This document shows positions 24,344-34,847 of a stretch of DNA of 64,000 nucleotides, piece after piece; position 1 is the first letter of the stretch, and each line of letters begins with the position of its first letter. Both the position numbers and the translations under genes were made by a program. A model generated the notes under the pieces. It was given only the letters and a program-made list of their open reading frames with translations. It ran no database searches and had not been told where the DNA came from. The DNA comes from Porphyra umbilicalis (lineage: Eukaryota; Rhodophyta; Bangiophyceae; Bangiales; Bangiaceae), in NCBI GenBank assembly GCA_002049455.2, contig KV918816.1, forward strand, positions 247,088 through 311,087, read 5' to 3'.

Positions 24344-26503
24344 CCGCTATCCTTGACAGTTTGAGACATTGGCTCAGGCAGGCTGCGGTTGCCATCCCGG
24401 TCGCCACGCCCCCCGCCTCGACTCTGAAGAGGGCTATGCGGAGCCTGGCTTGAGAAGCTATTGGGCGCCTGGTGTCCGTGGCAATGGCTTCCGCCCCTCC
24501 GAAGTAAAAAATCTGCTGTCTTGCGTCTGGGAAGACAGCGCTGTGGTATCAATGGAGAGCGAGCCGGAGCGGTGTGGAGGGTGACCATCGTCCGCCGCCA
24601 CAGCCATCCATCCGAGCGAACGAGGGAGGTGGCGGAAGTGATCGTCGGGGGGGATTCATTAGCGTCTGCGGCGGTGCCGTTAGTGTCGTCGCTGGCTGTG
24701 GCCCGCGGCAACCGAGACCTCCTCGGCTGGTGCCGCTGCGCAGTGGCCGGGGGTGATGAACCTGTCAGCGTCCGCGTATCAGAGCCCTTTGTTTAGGAAG
24801 CGATCGTCAGGCCGTGTGTGCCTGCTCTGAGAGGCTCAGGCGTCACGCGCATGCCCGGTTAGAGTGCGAGTATGTGTGCTTGTCCTCCCCGCGGCAGCTA
24901 AGTTAGTCGCAGTGGGAAGATGAACTCTCTGCCTTTTTCCTCGGCGCCCGGGACTAGTCCCCGATACCCGACCTTATCTTTCCTCTCAGGTGGCAGGCAG
25001 CCTTGTTGAATGCCTGTATGGTGAAGAGTGAGAAACCGTCGCCACCTTATGGCGCCCGCGCGTGGGCTCGACTGCGGTGGCTCGACCCGCAGTGTGAGTG
25101 TCGAGTAGGTGCAGCAAATCTCGTTTCCTCTCCGTTCTTCCCCCGGCCTCCCGCGCTCACATTTTCGTACCCCCCAGGCGCTGCTCGCCCTCTCGCCGGT
25201 CTCCCCATGCGTGCACCCTCGGCGCATCCCCCCCAGTGCGTGCCCCTAGCACGCCCCGGTTGTGGGGGTGAGGAAAAGACCGTGTTCCTCTCCGGCACCC
25301 ACGAAAGCCAGACTGGGAGTTATGCTGGCGCTGTTGGCCACGGTGGCGCTACGTGAGAGCACGAGCGCACGGGGAGGCGCCAGAACAATGGGCACTGAGG
25401 GACACGTGGCGGAGTCGCTTGCAAGCGGGGGCGCGCGGAGCGCGCCGTCGGGTGTGGGCATTGGGGGCCAGCCTGGGCAACAGGCCGGCACACGCGTGAG
25501 CGAGGGCCAGATGGCCGACCACGGCACAGCCGGCGGGTAGAAAAACAGTGGGTGGTAAGGGAAGACTGGAGAGAGACAGAGAAACAAGAGAGACACGGCC
25601 ACCACACCACCCATTCTCTCAACACAGAGGCCGTTGCGGAGGTCAGGGGAAGGGGGCTGCTGCAGACGCAGCTGTCGCGCGCGCCGCAGCACGAGTTCGC
25701 TGATGTCGACCGGGTACGCACGTTCGTGTGCCTCGGCTGTGACGACGAAGGACGGCGGGGGACTGTTGGAGCGGCTTGCAGTATGGGAGGACCGCAGTGT
25801 CATACCAGGGGTGAGACGCTGCATACCGTGGTATGCCTTTTTTACGCCAAAGCTGTTCACTGGACCCCAAGCTCTCTTTCATCAATCGCAGCACGGACCA
25901 CTGTGGCGTATGCATTGACAAAGGCGTCGCGGGGGTCAGATGCTCATTGCTGACTCGCGTGCTCCGTCGTCGTCATGATCGCGCCAAGTCGGACATTCCA
26001 CTGGAGCACCGAATTCTCACAATTGGGGTGCTACAAGTCACAGTGCCCTCTGCAGACGGCACCGAGAGGAATTCCCAGTTTCGCCTATACCACGAAACTG
26101 AGTGAAACTGGGTGAAACTGGGCACGCCCTCCGCCGACGGGCGGCAGGCGTGTCGACGGCGCATCACGGGGTGTCACGGTACGTCTGCGTGGATTGGCAG
26201 GGAGGCAGCGGCGGCCGCGTCGATCCTGTCCCCTCGGTTCCGCGGCGGCGGCGGTGCGGGAAAGTGCACGCATTTCCGCCCGCTGCGCCTGCCAGACCCG
26301 CCCGCGTGTCTGCCGACGCGTGAGGGAGGACACGGTTGGGATGGGGGCGCCAACCAAAAGGCGCCGGCGGCCGCCCGACGGTGACCGCACCGCCAGCTGT
26401 TATGCTCTGCTGCACACTCCCCCTCCCCCGCCCCCCCCCCCCCCCCCCCCCCCCACCCGCCCCTCCTTCCCCTAGTCCGCGCACTTGCCCGCCGCGCTCT
26501 TCC
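24344..26503. other. no supported gene
   Basis: Mixed-composition DNA with short open frames lacking domains. A three-unit 10-bp tandem (GAAACTGRGT) sits at about 26094-26121, and a run of about 21 C follows near 26428-26453, just beyond the 3' end of the tetraspanin-like gene. Confidence 0.35.
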
Positions 26504-27996
26504 CTACCACCGGCTCGTCACGTACACCTCAACGATGCCCAAGATGGCGACGAGGATCCCCCCCCCCCCCAGCGGCACGAGCGCCCAGCGGCGGATCCAC
26601 GTCGGCACCACCTCCCCGCACCCCTGCGGCACGAGCACGAGCGCCGTCGGATCACCCACCGCCGCCGCCGCCGCCGCGTCGGCGGCCGCCGCGCCCGCGC
26701 ACGCGACACACACGGCCGGGTCCGCGTCCGTCACGTTGGCCACACAATCCCCCGCGCGCACGCCCCGACACGAGAGCGCCGCCTCGAGGGCGCACGCGGC
26801 GGCGGCGGGCGGGGCGTCGGGGCGCCCCGCCGCCGCGGACGTCATCCCCCCCTGAGGGCGCCGACGAGGGCGTCGGTGTTCCCCCCCCCCCCACGGAAAT
26901 GGCGAGGGCGGCGAGGAGCACCCCCCCAACGACGGCGCCGACCCACCCGAGCTCGTACGCCAGCCGCGGGAGCATCCCCCACCGCAGCCGCCGCGCCGAC
27001 GCGGCGGCGCCGAGGAGGGCGAGCGCCAGCAAGTACCCGCCAACGACGGACGCGACGAGGCCGACGCGGAGGAGGAGGCCCCACGGGCGCGCGCCGCCGG
27101 TGAGGGTGCGGAGGTCCCCCAGCGGCCCGCCCGTGCCAATGCCGAGCGCCAAAAAGGCGGCGCCAGCGAGGAGCAACACGGCGAGGGAGAGGCCGCGGAT
27201 GGCGCGGAGGAGCACCCGGGGGGGACACCCCCGCGCCCCGCCGACGACGAGCGCCGGCGGGCGAGGCGGGGGGGGAGGCCCCCGCTCAAGCCCGTGCCGG
27301 AGCGGGGCCCCCCCCCCCGTGGGGCCGCCCCCCACCGCCGCCCCCGCCGCCCCCGCCGCCGCCGCTGCCGCGGCCGCGGCCGTCGCCGCCCCCGCCGCCG
27401 TCCCCATCGTCGAGGCGCCCCGCGGCGGCGGCACCCCACGCATCGTCCCCGTCGTCGCCGTCGGCGGCGCCGCGCTTGGCGGGGGGCAACGACAGCACCG
27501 AGGAGAGGGACGAGTCGTCTGTCGCCGAGCCGCCCGCCTTGGCACCCCCCGCCGCCGACGCGCGGCGCGCGACCGGGGGGGGCGCCCGCGGCGCGCCGCC
27601 GCCGTGGTGGGCGCACCGCGGCGCGCGCGGCGCGACGGGGCCCGCCGGCGCCGACGCGCGCGGCAACGTGCCGCCGTCAGACGAGTCGGTGTAGGTGGAG
27701 GCGGAGCCGTCGCCGCTGCTGCTGCGGCTCGGGCTGCGGCTGCCCGAGGGGGACCGCCCGCGCCGCGCGTGGCGGGGGCGCCCGCGGCTGCTGCCGCCGT
27801 CGCTGCTTTGGCCGCGGCTGCCGCGGCTGCCGCGGCGGGCGTCATAGGCGGCGGCGGCGGCGGCGGCGCCGCCGCCGCCGGGGGGCCCGTCGTACGCGCC
27901 GCCGCCGCCGCCGGCGTCAATGTCCCACCCCGGGGACCACCCGCCGCCGCCGCCGCCTTCCTCCTCGTCGGGCTCCCGGCGGGGTCTCCGGCCCAT
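26504..27996 (-). CDS. four-helix membrane protein, tetraspanin-like
   Basis: The ATG at 27996 (MGRRPRREPDEEEG) begins a long Gly/Ser/Arg/Asp-rich N-terminal region with SR-like dipeptides, expected to be cytosolic and disordered. Three hydrophobic helices follow: LSLAVLLLAGAAFLALGIG (about 27140-27200), VGLVASVVGGYLLALALLG (about 27000-27060) and GWVGAVVGGVLLAALAISV (about 26895-26950). Then comes a roughly 100-residue loop with at least six Cys, and a last helix (ALVPLGGGGILVAILGIVEV, about 26515-26580) just before the stop at 26504. Three close helices, a large Cys-rich loop and a fourth helix are the tetraspanin layout, but the canonical CCG motif is not visible, so the family is tentative. 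Two frame changes coincide with C runs at 27308-27318 (11 C) and 26881-26892 (12 C). The long charged N-terminus is atypical for tetraspanins. Confidence 0.55.
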
Positions 27997-29383
27997 CCCG
28001 TCGGCAGGGGTGGGGGGGGGAGACGGGCAGGGCGGATGGGGGAAGGGGGGCGGCGTCCCGTCGAGCGCGTGGGCGTGCAAGGGGAGGGGAGCCGCCGACC
28101 GCGTCGCGTCGGTACCGAGGTGTGTGCCGGGGCAGTTGTCGGTGCGAGGCGGGGGCAGTCGATAAGGGGACGAGGATGCAAAAAAAAAAAAAGAGGATGG
28201 GGGGGAGCGGGGGCGGGGATCGAGGGGGTGGACGAGCACCCCTCAACGAAAAGGACCCCGCCGCTGCGCACGCCCACCCGCCGCGCCTCGCCCTCGTACG
28301 AAAAAGGCGGCCGCCGCACGATCCGAGGCGGCCACCCCGCCACCTGGACGTGCCTGCCCCGTTCCGCCCACGACGGACAAAACGCGCGGGTCCCCGCGGC
28401 GGCGGCTGTCGGACGAGGCCACGCTCCCCGCCGACGCCCGGTGCGTGCCCCCGCTTGTGGGCGCGCCGCGCGCCGAGGCGGTACGCGCCCCTGGCAGTGT
28501 CAATTGGCGCGCCCAGACACGCCCGCCGGCGGTGACCGCATGGCCCCCCCACCCACCGGTCGGGGGCGCGACGCCGCGCGCCCGCGCCACGCGCGTGCGC
28601 CTCGGCCGCGCGCCCATCAATTGGCCGCGGACGCGGCGCCCCCCACCGGCCGGCGTCCCGTCGGGCGGCGCCCACGGGTGCCGCGTACGTTCAGTGCGTC
28701 AACGTGCGTGCAGCGGGTCGCGCGTGGCACGTCTGCGGCGGCAGCGTCCCGCCAGCGCAGCGGCAGCGGCCACGGGCCAGACGCCTGAGCGTGGCGGGAG
28801 AGACCCAACTGCCGCAGACGCACGATACGTACCTCACCAGCGGGGGCCGACGCGGGGGGCTCGTGGCGGCTGTCAACCACCAGGGGGTGTGGGGGCAGCG
28901 GATGGGCGACGGCGGCGGGGCTCCTGGCTTGCGACGGCCGGATCTGCCCGGGCGGGCCGAGCTGGACGGGTGGCTTGGCGACGGTCCAGATTTGCACGTT
29001 TCTCCCCCGCGTGGTCGGCCAAGTCAAGCAGCGCGGAGACCTGACACCCGCCGGCCACCTGTCCAGAGTGGGACGGTGGGGGGGGGGGGTGCATACAGCG
29101 CCTGGCGAAAGAGGCGCGGCGGTGCCCTCTGGACGAGCAGAGCGGCGCGCGGGGCGGGCCGAGCAGGCAAGTGCATCAAATCAAACGGCGGTGCGGTGAT
29201 TTCGGACAAGTTGCGTTTGAATTTTGTCGCTGGCACTGCCAAGGGGGGGCCCTCATGCTTCCAGTGCAATGCGGCACTTGGCGACAGCCGCGTTGAGTCA
29301 GCCGCCGGTGCGTTTGGACAGGTCAGGCGCGGTCGCCTCGGGATCGTGGCGGGCGGCGCCGACCGTATACGCAGAATACCAAC
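27997..29383. other. no supported gene
   Basis: Upstream region of the membrane-protein gene, up to the putative left end of the large transposon. It includes a run of about 12 A (28179-28190) and GC-rich open frames without domains. Confidence 0.35.
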
Positions 29384-29427
29384 CTTAAGTTAAGAGCTCA
29401 AGGCTGTTAACCGGACATCTCAATCGG
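29384..29427 (+). repeat. left terminal inverted repeat of the KDZ element
   Basis: Starts CTTAAGTTAAGAG, then CTCAAGGCTGTTAACCGG and ACATCTCAATCGG. It pairs with 43601-43662. Some similarity also extends a few bases outwards (TACCA versus TGCCA). Confidence 0.65.
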
Positions 29428-29620
29428 CCTGAGACAGCGTGTCTGAAGGCCCCAGACAATAAGGCAAAGCCCCCAGACATCAAGGCAACGGAGGTACCCG
29501 TGATGTCTGAAAAGAGCCTGTCTGGGAGCGTGTCAGTGCCAGACAGACGCGCCGACCTGGTAAATGCGCCGGAACTGGGAAGTGTTGTGCCGCACACGCG
29601 CAAGTCGCCGATCAACATTG
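29428..29620. repeat. subterminal TGTCT/AGACA motif cluster
   Basis: At least seven copies of AGACA or its complement TGTCT occur in about 110 bp (29432-29547), several inside paired half-sites such as GAGACAGCGTGTCTG. Clusters like this next to a transposon end commonly serve as transposase binding sites. A - strand open frame of 141 codons (29810-29385) overlaps it and may be chance. Confidence 0.5.
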
Positions 29621-30238
29621 TCTTGGGCTGAGTGGGCATCACATCGAGCCGTGCACGGTTGCTGCATTCGTTGCGTGCTGTGCTAGCTGTGCCCGACGCG
29701 GACCTGCCCGACGCCGACCCTCCCCCCCCGCCACCACCTTCGCTACCCCCATCATCATCGCCTGTTGTTGCACGTTGACTCACGACCTGCCGTCGTTGGC
29801 CCAAGTACATGGCTGCCTACCTCCTCCGCCCCCCCCCGCCCCCTCATGCTGCATGTTGCCTCTGATGACTTTCTTCCGTGGCGCGCGGGCAACCACCTCG
29901 TGCTCATCGACTTGCCCATGCACGAGAAAAAAATGTTTTTTTTCTCCTCTTTCGTACGCTAGTCGAGACGATGTGAACCATCCAGGACGCTGTGCAGTGG
30001 TCCTCCCCTGCAAGCGAAGCCCAAGCCCATCATGTACCCTGCCCCCACGCGCCCCGATGTGGCCACGCCCCCCCCACTCTGCAAGCAATGCCCTTGAGAA
30101 AAAAGCAGCAGCCCGTCACCACACGCCCCCACGCGACAACCACGCCCCCCCCCCCCCCTTCCACCCTGCAAGGAACACACACGAGAAGAAAGAAAAGGAG
30201 GCAAATGCCACACGACGACAACGCCCCACATAGACCGG

Positions 30239-33200
30239 CTACAACACCTTGTAGCCGCAGCAGCGACAAGCATAGCGTCGAAAGTAGTCGGCACGCATGT
30301 CAAAGTGCGGCGGCAAGTTGACCCGCGGCTTGGAAGTGGTAGAGGATGCAAAGGTGTGCTGCCCAGCCAAGCGCACGCGCTGCTCGTCAGCGGCCTCGGC
30401 CACTGCAAGAGCCTGCTGCTGGAACGCCGTCCGCGACTCCGCAAAGGAGTTGAGCACGCTCGTGTGGTAGCACAAGAGAGCCATGTAGCCGTAGCGTCCA
30501 GCCCCGCGCAGGATGGCTTCCATTCTGCGGATGGCCGCATTCCGCTGCTCGTGCGTCAGCGTGTTCTTGAAGTCAAGCTCGGCGTAAGAGTTGGCGTTGT
30601 AGAAGTGGGAGCACGTGTGGTTGCACACGTGGAATCGATCAGAAACCACAGACAAGTCCCGCAACATCCATGGCAGCTTCGCCATAGCGCAGCGCACCAC
30701 ACCACACGCAAAGTCATACACAAGGTACCGAGGCAGACGGGGGAAGCGAGAGAGCAAAGCGTTGATAAGAACTTGCGGGCTCTCCTTACGATCAAGCACC
30801 ACAAAGCCCAGAATCTTGGGGTGCGCGCACGCGCAGCACAGCGTCAGGGCTCCATCAGAGTACTTCTCCGATGAGTTGTAGCCCTTCTCGCAGGTGCCGC
30901 ACGAGGTCTTGTCCGCCTTGTCGAACGGCTCAGCCCGGCATTGGGCACGGCCGGGGGTATACACGCCCGTCGCCAACGCGGCAGATGACGCGTGGGGGTA
31001 GCGCTCCTTGAAGGCGGCGATGAGCTCGTACTCCGTCGTGTTGTCCGACAGGTTGCGGGTCATGTACTCGTGACGAGCGCGCACGTCCGTCGACAGGTCC
31101 GCGTAAAACGCGCGTGCGCACGTCACCGCGTCCGAGAACACGTCGGCGATGGCTGTGGCAAACTTGGGGGAGATGTCAAAAACGAGCGTGGCTGCTTGCA
31201 GGGCGACAAGGATGTGGCGGAGCTCCAACAGGCACTCGGCGGCCTGCGTCAAGGGAAAGCGGCCGCGGTCACGGGAGGTGGTCTGGGCAATGATGGCCTC
31301 CACACACCGGCGCGGCTCGTTGGAGCTCAACGCGTCGGCCAACTGCTGCATGCCGACAAAGTGGCGGACTTTGACACCGGCCACCACCGGGTCCAGGGTG
31401 AAGGCCAACACCGTGCGGCAGATGTGGTCCACCTCGTTGTCGTCGAGTCCCAACAGCACGGGTTGCAACAAGGGCTTGGGGATGTTCAGCGCAGGCTCCT
31501 CCCCCGGCTTAACGTGGGCTTTGGTAGAGCTCGACGCTTGGCGCTGCCGACGTGACCGCCGGCGCGCAGAGGCAGGCGTACCCCCGCCGCCACCCGACTG
31601 CTTGACGCCAGCAGCTTCCGCCGCCGCCGCCGCCTTCTCCGCCCGCACCTCTGCCACAGCCGCGTCGTACACTGCAACAGCATCTGGGTTGCGCTTTTTC
31701 CAATTGGCAATGGACAGCTTGAGACGCTCGGCGCGCGCGGCGCGCCTTTGGCGCTCTGGAAGCGACTTGACTTGTGTGTTGCCGTACGCCAACAGTAGCG
31801 ACTCGGCTAAAGGTAAGGCGGCGGCCTCCACCTTCCACACCATCGCCAGCAGAGCGCGAATGCTTGCCGAGCCGGCGGTCGTCCGCGCGCCGACGTCGGC
31901 GCCTTCGGCAGGGAGAAGAGGGAAGAGGCAGGACAGGGCAAGCTCGGCCGACGGCAGCGTCCGGTCCGTCACGGCGGCAGGATCGTCCGGAACGAGAACG
32001 TGCCGGAGCATACGGCGCGCCTGCTCCCCGACGACCATGCACCCCTCCCGGCCCTTGGTGTTGACGGGGGGCACGGCCTCGTGGACGTGCTCAAAGGAGA
32101 ACGGCTGGGACTGGGCATCAAATCCCAAACAAATGCAGTCGGCCGTGACAACGAGGTAGCGCCCGCAAGCGAGACGGCAAGCCGAGCACTCATACAGCCC
32201 ACCGTCGGGGTTGGTCGAGGTTAGCCGCATGAATGTCAAAATCAACGCGCGCAGGGTGTCGGAGCCCCGCGCCTTGGCCGTCTGTGGGCGGAGGTCGGCC
32301 CGCCTCAGGCCTGCCCAGCTGCTATAGCATTGAGCGAGGACGTCGGAGATGTGGGTGCCCGACCGCACCTGCTCCGCGCACGCCCGCGCCCATGCCGTCG
32401 TGCACGCGGACGTCAGAGAGAGCAGGATGAGGCGCTCGCTGCGCCCTTCTCGAGACACTCGTTGGCCGCACGAGCTACACTGCCGTCTGACGACCTGCAT
32501 CCCGCATGGCCCGAGCGTGGAGTGGATACGGCCAGCCAGAGTCGTGTCGTCGCTGCCCGTGCACTGCGACAAGTCGGCGTCGCACTGGATGCATGTGGTC
32601 GGCGCCTCGAGGATGTACACGCCCCCCACCTTGGCCAAGTCCCCGATGCGGCGGTCAAAGGCAATGGCGGAAGGACAGTCAAACAGCGAGAGGGGCAACA
32701 CGGACACGGCAGACCGCAAAGAGCTCGAAGACACCACCCGCGGCACATTGCCGTTGGTGGTCCGGTACTGCTCAGCAATGGCCGTGTGTGAGCAGCCACG
32801 GACCTTACTCAATGGGCAAAACCCGCACGAGACGCCCTTCTTGGGAAGATACACGGGCACCGGGACGTCATGTCCACGATGGGCAGAGACGACGACGACA
32901 ACGTCCTTGTGAAACCGCCATACTGGCGCCTCCTCGTCAATCTCGCTCGCTGCCTCGGACGATACTGGATCCGCGTCCGCCATGATGGTACGCAGCCACT
33001 GGAGCACCTGCCCAAACGAGCAATTGATCGCCTGCGCCATGCGCACCGCAGCCCAATGGAAGACCTCGACATGCTCGCACGTTGTGGAGCGCGGCACGGT
33101 CGTGTCGCTGTTGTACACGTCGTTGCCCACGCACGTGCATCGGATGTAGCCATCAGCCGCCACCCACGTACAGCAGGCGCTCCGCTTTCCGTGGTCCGTC

Positions 33201-33757
33201 TGTCCCCAAACGGAGAAGCGCGCGAACACGCCAAATAGGTAGGGGATTGCCCAGATCTCCTCCTTGCCCGGCTCGTTGCGCCACAAGTCGACCAGCTTCT
33301 GGAATGACGTGCGACTTGAGTCGTCGACGGCGCCTAGGCACGAGTCATCGAGCATGGCCGTAGCCCCACGCATGTGGAGCGCCTCGGCCAGCACGCGAAG
33401 GGACCCACGCGGGAAGTTCTCCCGCGTGCGCACCCCGGTACCTTCAGGGCGACCACCCAGGCCCGCTTGGCCTCCGCCCCGCCGCTTGTTTGCGTCCGGC
33501 TGCAGGCTGTCCGCTCTTGTTGGGCTCTCGTGCTGGAAGATCTCGTCGCCAAAGTCATCGAGCCCTGGAACGTCAGCGTCAGGGACAGTGTCCATGGCTG
33601 CCGACACGCAAAACTCGAGCAGGCCGGAGCTACAGGACTCGGGGTAGACGAGCGAGGCGCCACCGTCGCTCTCTGAATCAAGAAGCATCTGCCCACCCAC
33701 GGGAAGGTGCTCCCTCGATGAGATGAAGAGCGGCGGCGCTGGCGTGTCGGTGTCCAT
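30239..33757 (-). CDS. KDZ (Kyakuja-Dileera-Zisupton) family transposase with SWIM zinc finger
   Basis: A single open frame of 1172 residues from the ATG at 33757 (MDTDTPAPPLF; an upstream in-frame start at 33790 is less likely) to TAG. Residues 207-229 form a CxC...CxH SWIM zinc-binding motif (RCTCVGND ... TTCEHVEV). Further Cys clusters follow: CGFCPL...GCSH (311-324), CIQC, QCSSCG, YECSACRLACG, and SCGTCEKGYN...CCACAHP. The C-terminal third has the conserved KDZ core LGFVVLDRKESP, YDFAC (about 1014), DRFHVCNHTCSHFYN and THEQRNAAIRRM, ending in CRCCGYKVL. These correspond to the cysteine-cluster plus KDZ transposase architecture; I infer that the Asp of YDFAC and the Glu of HEQRN are two of the catalytic acids. 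A Lys/Arg-rich segment and an Ala coiled segment lie near residue 690-760. No frame break is seen across 3.5 kb, so this copy may be recently active. It presumably cuts and pastes the element. Confidence 0.85.
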   Translation of the reverse strand: MDTDTPAPPLFISSREHLPVGGQMLLDSESDGGASLVYPESCSSGLLEFCVSAAMDTVPDADVPGLDDFGDEIFQHESPTRADSLQPDANKRRGGGQAGLGGRPEGTGVRTRENFPRGSLRVLAEALHMRGATAMLDDSCLGAVDDSSRTSFQKLVDLWRNEPGKEEIWAIPYLFGVFARFSVWGQTDHGKRSACCTWVAADGYIRCTCVGNDVYNSDTTVPRSTTCEHVEVFHWAAVRMAQAINCSFGQVLQWLRTIMADADPVSSEAASEIDEEAPVWRFHKDVVVVVSAHRGHDVPVPVYLPKKGVSCGFCPLSKVRGCSHTAIAEQYRTTNGNVPRVVSSSSLRSAVSVLPLSLFDCPSAIAFDRRIGDLAKVGGVYILEAPTTCIQCDADLSQCTGSDDTTLAGRIHSTLGPCGMQVVRRQCSSCGQRVSREGRSERLILLSLTSACTTAWARACAEQVRSGTHISDVLAQCYSSWAGLRRADLRPQTAKARGSDTLRALILTFMRLTSTNPDGGLYECSACRLACGRYLVVTADCICLGFDAQSQPFSFEHVHEAVPPVNTKGREGCMVVGEQARRMLRHVLVPDDPAAVTDRTLPSAELALSCLFPLLPAEGADVGARTTAGSASIRALLAMVWKVEAAALPLAESLLLAYGNTQVKSLPERQRRAARAERLKLSIANWKKRNPDAVAVYDAAVAEVRAEKAAAAAEAAGVKQSGGGGGTPASARRRSRRQRQASSSTKAHVKPGEEPALNIPKPLLQPVLLGLDDNEVDHICRTVLAFTLDPVVAGVKVRHFVGMQQLADALSSNEPRRCVEAIIAQTTSRDRGRFPLTQAAECLLELRHILVALQAATLVFDISPKFATAIADVFSDAVTCARAFYADLSTDVRARHEYMTRNLSDNTTEYELIAAFKERYPHASSAALATGVYTPGRAQCRAEPFDKADKTSCGTCEKGYNSSEKYSDGALTLCCACAHPKILGFVVLDRKESPQVLINALLSRFPRLPRYLVYDFACGVVRCAMAKLPWMLRDLSVVSDRFHVCNHTCSHFYNANSYAELDFKNTLTHEQRNAAIRRMEAILRGAGRYGYMALLCYHTSVLNSFAESRTAFQQQALAVAEAADEQRVRLAGQHTFASSTTSKPRVNLPPHFDMRADYFRRYACRCCGYKVL

Positions 33758-33790
33758 GGCGCCTTGACTACAATACCTAAGGAAAACCAT

Positions 33791-34847
33791 TCAACCACAT
33801 ACATAGAGAGCACAGAAAGAGAGAAGCCATCCAGCAGGTATGAACATTGAGCCGGACAGTCAGAATGCTGCATATGGAAGACATAGGTCGCAAAAATGTG
33901 CTTCAACCCAACCGTGCAGAGCAGAGCAACTGCTGTAACAACAGTCCATACCAGAGTGGATGCAAGAGATAAGAGCAGAGAAAATCTGCGTACTGGTACG
34001 TAATCTGCGACCTCAGGCCACAACGGAGCGCAACTCGGCACGTCAATCGCCGGGTGCCATCAAAGCACAATGGCAATGAGCGGACGCTGGCAGCGGGAAC
34101 GACAAAATGTGCTCGGAGGAGGCAGCGAAAGGGTCATAGGGCGGCGACAAGGGATGGGCAGCGGTCGGCGGGGGCGAGACGCAGCCGACATCGGTCGGCA
34201 CGGAACACAGCCCCGGTCAATGGGAGAGCACCTCAGCCGCGGTCCGTAGGAGGGTACCGCAGCCGCGGTCGGTGGGAGGGGAACGGGTCAACGCGCGCAT
34301 TCGCAGTCGGCAGGGAAGACACGCAATCACTGTCGGCGAGGAGGACGCGCGGACGCGGTCGGCGAAGAGGACGTGGCGAGGGCGACGCTCACGCGCGATC
34401 GGTTGGCGCTTCGGCACGGGCGCGCGCGGGCAACCTCGCAAGATGGAATGACATGGCCAAGAAGATTCTAAGCAGCGGCATAGAGTACTTTCAGCAAGAA
34501 ATATCCGCAATTTTCCGAGCAGGAGCGACCATTTCGGCCGACAGGAGCGTGGGCTCCCTTTCTAAAACGACAATGCGGCATTCAAATAGACCAATTGCTG
34601 TCGTTCGAAGGGTCGGAAATTATCTGACGCAACCTGAGGCAGAAATGATAACAGAGCCCAGCTCTGTCTGCCGCCAAGTCAATGTTACCCACGCCCGCCC
34701 TCCCGACGGTTCACCAGTTGACAAGCTCAAGATCACAAGCATGAGAGAAGGATGTTGCATCGCGCACATGTACGCACAAGATGAGATGACGTGCTACATA
34801 GTATTGAGCTAGCTACAACGACAAAAAGGATAGGAAAAAAGGGCAGG
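33791..34847. other. spacer inside the KDZ element, with G-rich degenerate repeats
   Basis: Upstream of the transposase start. From about 34110 to 34430 it carries loosely repeated CNGCCGCGGTCGGTGGGAGGG-like units of 20-30 bp. No domain-bearing open frame was found. The transposase promoter would be here. Confidence 0.4.

Noticed and set aside
29385-29810. 141-codon - strand frame at the left end of the KDZ element
   Set aside because: It overlaps the terminal repeat and the TGTCT cluster, which explain its conservation pattern better; no domain is visible.
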